This document shows, in pieces, positions 1-6,204 of a stretch of 22,318 nucleotides of DNA. Both the position numbers and the translations under genes were made by a program. The stretch spans positions 1 through 22,318 of the forward strand of contig JACQUR010000258.1 of NCBI GenBank assembly GCA_016210245.1, in the 5' to 3' direction. This DNA comes from Chloroflexota bacterium. GTDB taxonomy: Bacteria; Chloroflexota; UBA6077; JACQUR01. Each line of letters begins with the position of its first letter. The stretch's first letter is position 1. The notes under the pieces are model-generated. The model did not search any database. It was not told the DNA's origin and saw nothing but the letters and a program-made list of their open reading frames with translations.

Positions 1-171
1 GGGGAGAGGGGGAAGAGGCGGCGTGGTGATCACCCTCACCTCCACGCCCAGCTCCGCCAGGTGCTCCACCAGCAGGGCGGTATAGTCGCCCACCCCGCCG
101 GCTCGGGGCGGGTACTCGCCGCTGACCATCACCACCCGCAACCGCCGCACCTCGCTGTTCGCCCCGCTCAT
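1..171 (-). CDS. Glycosyltransferase family 4, N-terminal part (runs off the window)
   Basis: Fifty-seven codons are visible from an ATG at 171 to the window edge. They encode a first beta strand (LRVVMVSGEYPP) followed by AGGVGDYTALLVEHLAELG and VRVITT. This is the typical start of a GT-B fold, family 4 glycosyltransferase: a glycine-rich donor/acceptor loop after strand 1, then an amphipathic helix. Such enzymes add a sugar from an activated nucleotide donor to lipid carriers, polysaccharides or small molecules. The gene follows the family 2 glycosyltransferase on the same strand after 44 bp, so the two probably share a transcript for a surface polysaccharide or glycolipid. The chosen ATG lies inside a short family repeat; the core fold needs at least residue 11 onward, so the start cannot be much later. 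The catalytic C-terminal domain is outside the window. Confidence 0.75.
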   Translation of the reverse strand, partial: MSGANSEVRRLRVVMVSGEYPPRAGGVGDYTALLVEHLAELGVEVRVITTPPLPPLP

Positions 172-305
172 CCTGAGCCGGTGGTTCGACAAGCTCACCA
201 TGAGCGGCCTCCCGCTCATCCTGAGCTTGTCGAAGGATCATCCTGAGCCGATGGTTCGACAAGCTCACCATGAGCGGGAGGCCGCTCATCCTGAGCCCGC
301 CGAAG
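172..305. repeat. Cluster of short family repeats (TCATCCTGAGC / TTCGACAAGCTCA type)
   Basis: This stretch has several alternating direct and inverted copies of a roughly 20-40 bp unit built from CTCATCCTGAGC, TTGTCGAAGGAT and its complement TTCGACAAGCTCACCATGAG. Arms at 207-219 and 270-282 (GCCTCCCGCTCAT and its complement) can form a large hairpin. The cluster fills the gap between the two glycosyltransferase genes, supplies the last codons and stop of the upstream one, and contains the start codon of the downstream one. Similar units occur in many high-GC genomes; that comparison is from memory. A further copy lies at 1181-1206 inside the glycosyltransferase gene. Confidence 0.8.
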
Positions 306-1334
306 GATCGCCCCTGTGAGAAGCCGCGGCGTCTGGTAGCGCAGCACGCCCAGCAGGGTGCGCATCCGCCCCCGCCGCAGGGCGGGCTTGTGGCCCAGGG
401 CCAGCTTGGCGCCCTCCTCCCCGAGCTGGAACAGGAACGTGCCGAACAGGAACAGGCGCAGCGCCACCTCCGCCAGCCGGCCGTGGTGCTTGCCAACGTA
501 GCGGCACTTGCTCTCGTTGAAGTGGATGTGTCGGGCCAGCACGTCCCGCTCGCTGCTCTTGCCACACTCGTGGACCACGCGCGCCCTGGGCACGTAGACC
601 ACCTCCCAGCCGGCGGCCTTGAAGCGGCGGCACCAGTCGAGCTCCTCCGAGTACATGAAGAAGCGCTCATCCATCGGGCCCACCTGCTCCACCGCCGCCT
701 GGCGCACCAGCAGGCAGGCACCCACCAGCCAGTCCACCGCCTGGGTCTCCTCGTCCGAGCGGTCCAGCACGTAGTAGCGGCGCAGCAGCGGGTGGGCTGG
801 CCAGAGGCGCTGGAGCACCGTGCTCTCCAGGAAGGCGGTGGCCAGGGTAGGGAAGCGGCGCCGGGAGGACTGGCTCGTGCCATCCGGGTTCAGGAGCCGC
901 GGCCCGACCACCGCCACCCGTGGGTGGTTGTCCAGGCAGGCGACCAGGGCTGCCAGGCTGCCGGGCTCCAGGCGGGCGTCGGAGTTGAGCAGCAGCAGGT
1001 AGCGGCCCCGGGCCAGCGCTAGCCCCTGGTTGACCCCGGCCGCGAAGCCCCGGTTGTGGGTATTGGCCACCAGGCGCACCTGGGGGAAAGCCGCCCGCAC
1101 CAGCTCCCCGCTGCCATCGGTCGAGCCGTTGTCGACCACGATGACCTCCAGGCAAGCCTCTCCGCGTCCCCGCGTCCCTCGCTCATCCTGAGTCTGTCGA
1201 AGGACCCCGCGTCCTTCATTCCCAGCCGTCAGCCGCCAGCCGCCAGTCCCCAGCAGCGAGTCCAGCGCGCGCAGCAGGAGGGCCGCGGTGTTCCAGTTGA
1301 CGATGATCGCCGAGACGTCCGGTCGAGTCACCAC
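216..1334 (-). CDS. Family 2 glycosyltransferase (GT-A fold) with repeat-derived insertions
   Basis: The 372-residue product is a GT-A sugar transferase. It has the first strand VSAIIVNWNT (residues 7-16), nucleotide-binding VIVVDNGSTDGS (64-75, Asp68), the metal-site stretch LLLLNSDARL, and the acceptor/base region MYSEELDWCRRFKAAGWEVVYVP ending in RVVHECGKSS. It resembles rhamnosyl- and dTDP-sugar transferases of cell-surface polysaccharide synthesis. The start is GTG 1334, ten bases after AGGAGG; GTG 1331 is an alternative. The frame is open further upstream but that part has no family similarity. Two oddities stand out. Residues about 29-61, between the first helix and the VDNGS strand, are an insertion that contains a copy of the intergenic repeat (encoding RQTQDER). 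The last ~28 residues are also encoded by repeat units. The fold core looks intact, so the enzyme may still work. Confidence 0.85.
   Translation of the reverse strand: MVTRPDVSAIIVNWNTAALLLRALDSLLGTGGWRLTAGNEGRGVLRQTQDERGTRGRGEACLEVIVVDNGSTDGSGELVRAAFPQVRLVANTHNRGFAAGVNQGLALARGRYLLLLNSDARLEPGSLAALVACLDNHPRVAVVGPRLLNPDGTSQSSRRRFPTLATAFLESTVLQRLWPAHPLLRRYYVLDRSDEETQAVDWLVGACLLVRQAAVEQVGPMDERFFMYSEELDWCRRFKAAGWEVVYVPRARVVHECGKSSERDVLARHIHFNESKCRYVGKHHGRLAEVALRLFLFGTFLFQLGEEGAKLALGHKPALRRGRMRTLLGVLRYQTPRLLTGAILRRAQDERPPAHGELVEPSAQDDPSTSSG
1181..1206. repeat. Copy of the TCATCCTGAG...GTCGAAGG repeat inside the glycosyltransferase gene
   Basis: The 26 bases here differ from the copy beginning at 213 at only a few positions. 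They are read in frame, on the minus strand, as part of the loop between the first helix and the VDNGS strand of the family 2 glycosyltransferase. They are flanked by CCGCGTCC repeats (about 1162-1175 and 1206-1213) and by a CAGCCGTCAGCCGCCAGCC run at about 1222-1245. Confidence 0.7.
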
Positions 1335-1491
1335 GCGAATGTCTCCTCCTGGAAGCCGCCGGATTGTACCTCGCTCGGAGGTCGGGGGGCAGGGGCTCGT
1401 GATTGGGAGTTGGGGGATCGAGCAAGTTCCGGGTGTGCTGCCGTCTGCCCCGTCCCGCAGGCCGAGCCGTGAACGTTCAGGGTATTGGCGG

Positions 1492-1497
1492 TACAAT
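1492..1497 (+). promoter_or_regulatory. Possible -10 element (TACAAT) for the CAP-domain gene
   Basis: TACAAT lies 95 bp before the GTG start of the secreted CAP-domain protein, in the intergenic stretch shared with the divergent glycosyltransferase gene. A -35 match upstream is poor (TGAACG at 1470, 16 bp spacing), so this is only a candidate. Confidence 0.3.
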
Positions 1498-1591
1498 GGC
1501 GCACCAGACAGCGGGGTCGAGCTCTGGAGGTCGTAGATTGCAGGACGGCCCTCGCCCTGGCCCTCGCCCAAGGGAGGAGGGAACGCATTCG

Positions 1592-2977
1592 GTGACTCGC
1601 CCGTTCGCGTACTGGGCTGCGTTCCTGTTGTTGCTGGCGGCGGCCACGCCCGCGTTTGCTCAGGCCGAGGGCGTCGGCCAGGCTGCCGCCAACGAGCTGA
1701 ACCGCTATCGCGCCGCGGCCGGCCTCGACACAGTGGTCGTCGACGCCCAGAGCGCCGCGCCCCTCCACGCGCGCTACCTGGCGCTCAACAGGGACAGCGC
1801 GGCCACAAGCGGGCTCCTGGCCCACACCGAGCAAGCTGGCCTGCCCGGCTACTCGCCTGAAGGCGCAACCGTCGCCCAGCGGAGCAACATCAGCGAGGGC
1901 GCGTCCACGGTCGAGGAGGCGGTCCGCCGGCTGGTGGACCTGCCGCTGCACCGCCACTGGATGCTGGCTCCCGCCCTGTCCGCGCTCGGGGCCGGCGGCG
2001 AGGGCAACTACTGGGTCCTGGACCTGGCGACCGCGCTCCAGCCCTGGCGCGGCCAGCCCCGGGTGGTAGCCTTCCCAGCGCCCGGCCAGCTCGGCGTTGG
2101 GTTGGTGTTCCCCGGGCACGAGATTCCGAACCCGCTGGCGGCCATCCCCAACCTCGACCCCAATGCCACCGTCGGCTACCCCCTCAGCCTGCACTTCTTC
2201 GGCTGCCGGCCGACGGGCGCGGGCGCGAGCTTGAGCAGCGCGAGCGGGCCCGTGCCCACCTACCTGGTGCCGCCCGGGACGGTGCTCGAGGTCGGCGGGA
2301 TCACGCGCACCGTGGACTTCGTGCTGCTCTTCCCCCAGCGGCCGCTCCAGCCATCCACCACGTACCACGCCAGTTTCTCGGCCACCTGCGGGGCCCTCGG
2401 CCAGCGCACCTACGACTGGACGTTCACCACTCATGCCGCGCTCGAGCCCACCGCGACCCAGGTGGCCGTCGGTCCCCCCGACGGGGCGGGCTGGCAATCG
2501 GTGGCGGCGCGCTTGCTGGACGCCGATCGCCTGCCTGCGGAAGGGGCGCACTTCACCGGCGCGCGCTGGTCGTACCGCCTGGCCAGAGGCGGGGGGCGCC
2601 CGCCGGAGTTCCACCTGGAGCGTGGCCAGGCCCTGGGGGACGGCACCCTTGCGGCGACCTTCAACCTCCACGACGCCACCAGCGCCGACCTGCAGCTCCA
2701 GGTCGACTACGACGGCCTGGCGGCGACCATCCCGGTGCAGGTCCTGCCCGCCGGCAGCGGCCAGTTGCCGCCCGCGCCAGCGCCCGGCCCGATTCGGCTC
2801 GACCCGAGCGCCCGCGCCGCCTGGGAACAGGCCCAGGGCGCTACGGTGGTTGGCTCCCTCGCCCCGGCCGCCGCGGCCACGCCGCTGACTACCCTGGCGC
2901 CACAGCCCGCTCCGCTGGCAAGCGAGCCAGAGGTCCCGGCTGAGCCCGAGCCGCCGGAGGAGGTGCTGGAGGAGTGA
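1592..2977 (+). CDS. Secreted CAP/SCP-like domain protein with Ig-like domain and Pro-rich tail
   Basis: The start GTG 1592 follows AGGGAGGAGGG and opens a clear signal peptide: TRP, a hydrophobic run WAAFLLLLAAA, then TPAFA before Gln24. After cleavage, residues about 30-175 resemble the CAP/SCP fold (AANELNRYRAAAGL, then HARYLALN, a LAHTEQAGLPGYSPEGA stretch, RSNIS and the HRHWML region). CAP proteins are extracellular and of varied function. Residues about 195-290 resemble a bacterial Ig-like (Big_5/SbsA-like) domain, ending YDWTFTT. A second beta-rich segment and an Ala/Pro/Glu-rich tail (about 400-461) follow. There is no LPXTG motif or obvious C-terminal membrane segment. The family assignment is by motif and moderately sure; the substrate is unknown. 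The gene stands alone on the plus strand, and the long open frame antisense to it is a GC-rich shadow. Confidence 0.75.
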   Translation: MTRPFAYWAAFLLLLAAATPAFAQAEGVGQAAANELNRYRAAAGLDTVVVDAQSAAPLHARYLALNRDSAATSGLLAHTEQAGLPGYSPEGATVAQRSNISEGASTVEEAVRRLVDLPLHRHWMLAPALSALGAGGEGNYWVLDLATALQPWRGQPRVVAFPAPGQLGVGLVFPGHEIPNPLAAIPNLDPNATVGYPLSLHFFGCRPTGAGASLSSASGPVPTYLVPPGTVLEVGGITRTVDFVLLFPQRPLQPSTTYHASFSATCGALGQRTYDWTFTTHAALEPTATQVAVGPPDGAGWQSVAARLLDADRLPAEGAHFTGARWSYRLARGGGRPPEFHLERGQALGDGTLAATFNLHDATSADLQLQVDYDGLAATIPVQVLPAGSGQLPPAPAPGPIRLDPSARAAWEQAQGATVVGSLAPAAAATPLTTLAPQPAPLASEPEVPAEPEPPEEVLEE

Positions 2978-3158
2978 CGCATTGCTGGACGCTTGACACG
3001 AGCGTCGTTCAGGGCACATAACGCCAGTTGAGCAGCGACCAGGCTCCGGAACTGGGCAAGGAATGAGCACCCCGTGAGCTACCAAGTGAGCAATGGCCTG
3101 GCGGAGACTGAGCATGGCGGCTGCACCAGCCGCACTCGTGCTCAGGAGGAACCCTGCT

Positions 3159-3512
3159 ATGGCCTTGATGGCGATTGTCGTGCCGATCCTGCCCGGCAAG
3201 ACCGCGCAGTGGAGGCGCTTCGCAGATGAGTTGCGCGGGCCGCGCCACGCCGACTACGCGGCCTCCCGGCGGCACCTGGGGGTGCGGGAGCGGGCCTTCT
3301 TCCAGTCCACCCCGCAAGGGGACCTGGTCATCGTGACCCTGGAGGGAGACGACCCCGTCGGCGCGTTCCAGCGCTTCGCCGCGTCGAACGACGAATTCAC
3401 CCGCTGGTTCGTGCAGCAGGTCAAAGAGATCCACGACTTCGACCTGACCCAGCCGCCGCCGGGCCCAATGCCGGAACTGGCCATCGACTCGCACGCTGGC
3501 GCACGAGTCTAA
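3159..3512 (+). CDS. Small conserved protein of unknown function (possibly DUF6176-like)
   Basis: The 117-residue product starts MALMAIVVPILPGKTAQWRRFADELRG. The pattern is a beta strand, then PGK and a helix, then YAASRRHLGVRERAFFQSTPQGDLVIVTLEGDDP and a C-terminal FTRWFVQQVKEIHDFDLTQPPPGP. This is a compact ferredoxin-like (dimeric alpha-beta barrel) layout seen in many small stress- or antibiotic-monooxygenase-like proteins. I recall it as a widespread uncharacterised family, perhaps DUF6176, but cannot confirm the number. Start ATG 3159 is set by AGGAGGA at 3144-3150 with 8 bp spacing; an earlier in-frame ATG at 3093 has no such site. No catalytic residues can be named. It is transcribed toward the MFS transporter gene, with a large palindrome between them. 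Confidence 0.8.
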   Translation: MALMAIVVPILPGKTAQWRRFADELRGPRHADYAASRRHLGVRERAFFQSTPQGDLVIVTLEGDDPVGAFQRFAASNDEFTRWFVQQVKEIHDFDLTQPPPGPMPELAIDSHAGARV

Positions 3513-3530
3513 ACCAGAGCCAGGGCGAGA

Positions 3531-3686
3531 GGACGTGTACCACGGAGCTACAGAGAGTCTGGATTTGAGATTGCAGAGTGCAGAGTGATTGCAGATTTGA
3601 GATTGCAGAGTGCAGAGTGAACAATCTGCACTCTGCAATCTCAAATCTGCAATCTCCGTGTCTCCGTGGCTCCGCGGTACACGTCC
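3531..3686. repeat. Nested ~156 bp palindromic element between convergent genes
   Basis: Outer arms of 11 bp are perfectly complementary (GGACGTGTACC at 3531-3541 and its complement at 3676-3686). Further in, CGGAGC/TACAGAGA-like stretches pair imperfectly. The inner part has a 27 bp perfect direct repeat (3562-3588 and 3594-3620), the second copy of which overlaps a 24 bp perfect inverted repeat (3591-3614 with 3627-3650). It sits between two convergent genes and could act as a bidirectional transcription stop, but it has no U-tract. The ACGGAGACACGGAG-type ends recur near 5640. Confidence 0.8.
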
Positions 3687-3690
3687 CTCG

Positions 3691-4959
3691 TCACCGCACA
3701 GTTGCCGGCCTGGCCGGCTCGGGCAACGGCTCCGGGGAGCGTGCCAGGAAGACGATGGCCGCGGCCGCCAGGCCCAGCGCCCCGTCGAGCAGCAACGCCG
3801 GGCTGTAGTGGCCGGTCACGTCGAAGACCACGCCAGCCAGGAACGCGCCGAGCCCGGACCCGACCGGCATCACGGCGAACATGGTCCCGAAGATACTCCC
3901 CAGCGCCTTGCGGCCATAGGCCGTGGTGACGCAGGCCGCGGTCAGGGGCACGGTGGCACCCCAGGAGAGCCCCAGGACCAGCGCCCCGACGAACAGCACG
4001 TCGGCGCCGTGAGTCTGCCACAGGACGAAGTAGGCCAGGCCTCGGAACAGGTAGGCCAGGGAGAGCATCGCTTTGGCCGAGAAGCGGTCGCCTAGGTAGC
4101 CGAGGCCGATGGTGCCCAGGATACTCACGCCCCCGACCAGGCCCATCGCCAGCGAGGCGGTCATCTTCTCGATAGCCAGATCGTCGGCGAAAGCCATGAA
4201 GTGGGTGCTGGCGAACGCCATGGTGAAGCCGCAGGCGAAGAACCCGAAGCCGAGCTGCCAGAACAGGGGCGTACGCACCGCCTGCGCCAGCGTCACCGCC
4301 GGCTCGGACGCCAGCCCGGGCGCGGGAGCGCCCGGCGTCACCGGCTCGCCATCGGCGTGCAGGCCGACCTCGGCCGGGTCTTCGCGCACGAGCACGACCA
4401 CGAGCGGGATGACCACCAGCGCTACGAAGCCGGCCAGCAGACGGTAGGCGGTGCGCCAGTCGGCGAAGATGAGCACCGCGGTGACGATGGGCACGACGAG
4501 CAACTCGCCCAGGGGGAAACCGGCGCTGGCCACGGACTGGGCCGTCGCCCGCCGCCGCACGAACCAGCGGCTGACCAGGGGCACGGTGGTGGAGGACGAG
4601 GCGGCGCCATAGCCCACGGACATCAGGCTGAGCAGGAGGTAGAACTGCCACAGGTGGGACGAGAAGGAGAGCAGCACCAGGGCGACCGCGGCCGCGCCCA
4701 GGCCCAGCAGCATCACCGGTTTGCTGCCCCAGCGGTCGACGAACGCACCCAGCATGGGGCGGCTCAGCCCCGCCAGGACCAGGTTGAGCGACGCGGCGCC
4801 CGCCAGCGCGGACCGGCTCCAGCCGAATTCTCCTAGCAGCGTGTCGTAGAACGCGGCGAAGGAGTAGCGCGTGCCCGCGGAGAAGAACGTCACCATGAAC
4901 ACGGCGCCGATGACCACCCACCCGTAGAACAGCCCCCTGCGCCCAACCTCCGTCAGCAC
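3691..4959 (-). CDS. MFS transporter, 12 predicted membrane helices
   Basis: The 422-residue product is hydrophobic throughout, with about twelve helices. It has MFS signatures: FYGWVVIGAVFMVTFFSAG in helix 1, the loop 2-3 motif GAFVDRWGSKPVM (the G-x-x-x-D-R-x-G-x-[KR] signature), and the second-half repeat GYLGDRFSAKAML. A charged central loop (about residues 200-220) divides two six-helix halves. The helix 1 region with FxxxxxxTLLGEFGWSRSALAGA resembles the oxalate/formate antiporter and monocarboxylate-transporter branch. A small organic anion is therefore a reasonable substrate guess but not established. The start is GTG 4959, preceded by AAGGAG with 7 bp spacing. The gene is monocistronic as far as can be seen; its 3' end faces the palindrome at 3531-3686. 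Confidence 0.9.
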   Translation of the reverse strand: MLTEVGRRGLFYGWVVIGAVFMVTFFSAGTRYSFAAFYDTLLGEFGWSRSALAGAASLNLVLAGLSRPMLGAFVDRWGSKPVMLLGLGAAAVALVLLSFSSHLWQFYLLLSLMSVGYGAASSSTTVPLVSRWFVRRRATAQSVASAGFPLGELLVVPIVTAVLIFADWRTAYRLLAGFVALVVIPLVVVLVREDPAEVGLHADGEPVTPGAPAPGLASEPAVTLAQAVRTPLFWQLGFGFFACGFTMAFASTHFMAFADDLAIEKMTASLAMGLVGGVSILGTIGLGYLGDRFSAKAMLSLAYLFRGLAYFVLWQTHGADVLFVGALVLGLSWGATVPLTAACVTTAYGRKALGSIFGTMFAVMPVGSGLGAFLAGVVFDVTGHYSPALLLDGALGLAAAAIVFLARSPEPLPEPARPATVR

Positions 4960-5061
4960 CTCGATGCTCCTTCTCCCTGTGTCCCCTGGACCAGGGCCAG
5001 ACTCAGAACACCAATAGTAGCACGTGCCTTGCTGGGGCGGGGATTGGGGGAGCCAATGGGC

Positions 5062-5243
5062 CTAGCGCTTCCGCTTGCGCCGTCGACTCAGGAGGGACTC
5101 CAGGTCCGTCAGGATCTCGGGCATCTCCAGCGCGGACGCGAAGTCGCGGACCCAGCGGCGCACGCGACGTACATCGATCTCCGGATGGGCGTCTAGCACG
5201 GCCTCGATGTCGATCAGATCGCGCGGCCGGTGGGCTACCGGCC
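5062..5243 (-). pseudogene. C-terminal remnant of a nucleotidyltransferase (AbiEii/DUF6036-like)
   Basis: The frame reads RPRDLIDIEAVLDAHPEIDVRR, then VRRWVRDFASALEMPEILTDLESLL and a basic end. This resembles the C-terminal helical part of MNT/AbiEii-like nucleotidyltransferases, where a 'GRPxDLxDIE' motif follows the catalytic domain. No GG...DxD catalytic part precedes it. Instead, the homology starts a few bases after the stop codon of the upstream 80-residue gene, as if roughly the first two thirds of the enzyme gene had been deleted. A GTG at 5277 could give a 71-residue product whose first ~17 residues are out-of-frame readings of the upstream gene. I treat this as a gene scar. Family identification is from memory of the motif and only moderately sure. 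Confidence 0.55.
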
Positions 5244-5486
5244 TCAGACACCGTAGGCGCGTCGGAGTCGAAGCCACCGTTCTCTCGCCATGGCATCTTC
5301 TCCCGCCAGGGCTTCGGGCCAGTGCAGGTCGCCCGCGGAAGCCATCAGCGCTGCGAGCTGCCGCAGACGTTGCTCTATCGAGGTGGCCCGCAACTCCTCG
5401 CGTTCCGCTCTATTCACCGCGAGCCAGCGTGCCACGAACGCTCGCGCTTCAGCCCTGGACAACCGACCCGGTGAGGGCTTCGCCAT
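5244..5486 (-). CDS. Small helical protein, likely partner of the deleted nucleotidyltransferase
   Basis: The 80-residue product is nearly all helical: EARAFVARWLAVNRAEREELRAT, then IEQRLRQLAALMASAGDL, then ARERWLRLRRAYGV. Small proteins of this pattern are, as I recall, often encoded directly upstream of a nucleotidyltransferase gene, so it was probably the first gene of a two-gene module whose second gene survives only as the remnant downstream. Start ATG 5486 has a weak GGCGGG upstream. No DNA-binding motif or catalytic residue is evident. It could be an antitoxin-like or accessory subunit; function is not known. Confidence 0.65.
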   Translation of the reverse strand: MAKPSPGRLSRAEARAFVARWLAVNRAEREELRATSIEQRLRQLAALMASAGDLHWPEALAGEDAMARERWLRLRRAYGV

Positions 5487-5635
5487 CTTTCCCGCCGGAA
5501 GCGCAGGTGAACCTTGCCGCTAAGAGCTACCCGATCCGGACGCCGAGAGCACTGATCGTTGGGTGCTTGGCCAGAATTATACCGCCCGGCCCAGGTGATC
5601 GTCGCCTGCAAGCGCGGCCAACCCGTAGACGAGGT

Positions 5636-5665
5636 TCACCACGGAGACACGGAGACACGGGGTCC
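5636..5665. repeat. ACGGAGACACGG tandem repeat
   Basis: The sequence CCACGGAGACACGGAGACACGGGG contains two tandem ACGGAGACAC units. The same words appear in the outer arms of the palindromic element at 3531-3686. The whole gap 5487-5812 otherwise holds only the start of duplicated segment copy 1 and its promoter. Confidence 0.55.
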
Positions 5666-5674
5666 TATCAAGAA

Positions 5675-5959
5675 GTAGACCCAACGTGTCGGCAGACACC
5701 CTGCCTCCGTAGATCGAGTGCGGCTGACGATCCTGGTCCTGTTGGGCGACAAGAAGATGGGCATCGTCGTGTGCGATAATATGGGCGGATCGTTTCGGCG
5801 GGAGGTGGTCGAGTGACAAGGGAACCCAGGCGGGTGGCGCTGGAAGGTGACACCGACCTCCGACGCGTCGTGGAAGAAGTGTGCGCCGACAAGACGCCCC
5901 GACTGATCGAACGCGATGGCAAGCCACTGGCAGTGGTCATCCCTGCCGAAGAGTACGCC
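5675..5959. repeat. Duplicated segment, copy 1 (matches 8208-8493)
   Basis: About 285 bp here align almost without gaps to 8208-8493. The alignment covers the upstream leader, an extended -10 promoter and the first 49 codons of the Phd-like gene. The predicted peptides of the two copies agree at 41 of 49 positions. Similarity stops abruptly after codon 49. The two copies flank the AbiEi/AbiEii pair in direct orientation. Confidence 0.85.
5772..5780 (+). promoter_or_regulatory. Extended -10 promoter (TGCGATAAT) of Phd-like copy 1
   Basis: TGCGATAAT matches an extended -10 (TG-n-TATAAT). It is conserved in the second copy (8305-8313) although flanking bases differ. No good -35 is visible 17 bp upstream, consistent with an extended -10 promoter. 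The gene start lies 32 bp downstream. Confidence 0.45.
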
Positions 5960-6067
5960 GACATCATGGCCGTGCCCCCGTCGGTGCGGTCTCCGCGCGA
6001 CTTCTACCAGGAAGCGACCAGGAGCGAGGACATCCGCCGCATCCTCCGACGACTGGCCAGCGAATGA
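5813..6067 (+). CDS. Phd/YefM-like antitoxin, full-length copy
   Basis: The 84-residue product (GTG 5813, GGGAGGTGG upstream) reads VALEGDTDLRRVVEEVCADKTPRLIERDGKPLAVVIPAEEYADI. This is the Phd/YefM-type antitoxin layout: a short N-terminal DNA-binding strand-helix unit with 'RxGKPLAVVxPxEEYxxx', then a charged C-terminal helix (SVRSPRDFYQEATRSEDIRRILRRL) that would bind a toxin. Phd-family proteins neutralise a PIN or RelE-type toxin and repress their own promoter. Here no toxin gene follows: the next gene, 135 bp downstream, is the AbiEi-like gene. The protein may be an orphan antitoxin or may act on a toxin elsewhere. A shorter duplicate is at 8347-8526. Confidence 0.7.
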   Translation: MTREPRRVALEGDTDLRRVVEEVCADKTPRLIERDGKPLAVVIPAEEYADIMAVPPSVRSPRDFYQEATRSEDIRRILRRLASE

Positions 6068-6158
6068 ATGCCAAACGGCCTGGGAGCGCCGACCTGCCGT
6101 GGCAGGTGGCGGAGTGGCTGACTGTCGCCCCCTTCGTGGTGTGCCTAGCCAGCTTGCC

Positions 6159-6187
6159 TTGCACTTCTTCGCTCCATGAGGTATATT
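6159..6187 (+). promoter_or_regulatory. Sigma70-type promoter of the AbiE-like operon
   Basis: TTGCAC (6159-6164) and TATATT (6182-6187) are separated by exactly 17 bp. This predicts transcription from about 6194, leaving a leader of under 10 bases before ATG 6203, so the message would be nearly leaderless. The -10 is overlapped by the palindrome at 6183-6204. Confidence 0.65.
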
Positions 6188-6204
6188 CGCTGTACAGCGA
6201 ATAT
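6183..6204. promoter_or_regulatory. Perfect 22 bp palindrome, likely AbiEi operator
   Basis: The half-site ATATTCGCTGT (6183-6193) is followed directly by its exact complement (6194-6204). The palindrome covers most of the -10, the predicted transcription start and the first two bases of the ATG. AbiEi antitoxins are known to bind inverted repeats at their own promoter and repress it, so an autoregulatory operator is the simplest reading. Confidence 0.7.

Noticed and set aside
1328..3199. Very long open frame on the minus strand opposite the CAP-domain gene
   Set aside because: Its product is Arg/Gly/Ala-rich with no family motif, and it overlaps a gene with a signal peptide and domain motifs. 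Long antisense frames are common at this GC content.
3562..3650. CRISPR-like repeat pair
   Set aside because: Only two direct copies with a 5-base gap plus an inverted copy; no regular spacers and no cas genes. It fits a palindromic element instead.
6176..6202. Upstream ATG 6176 as the start of the AbiEi-like gene
   Set aside because: It lies between the -35 and -10 of a well-spaced promoter and would translate the operator; ATG 6203 fits the predicted transcript.
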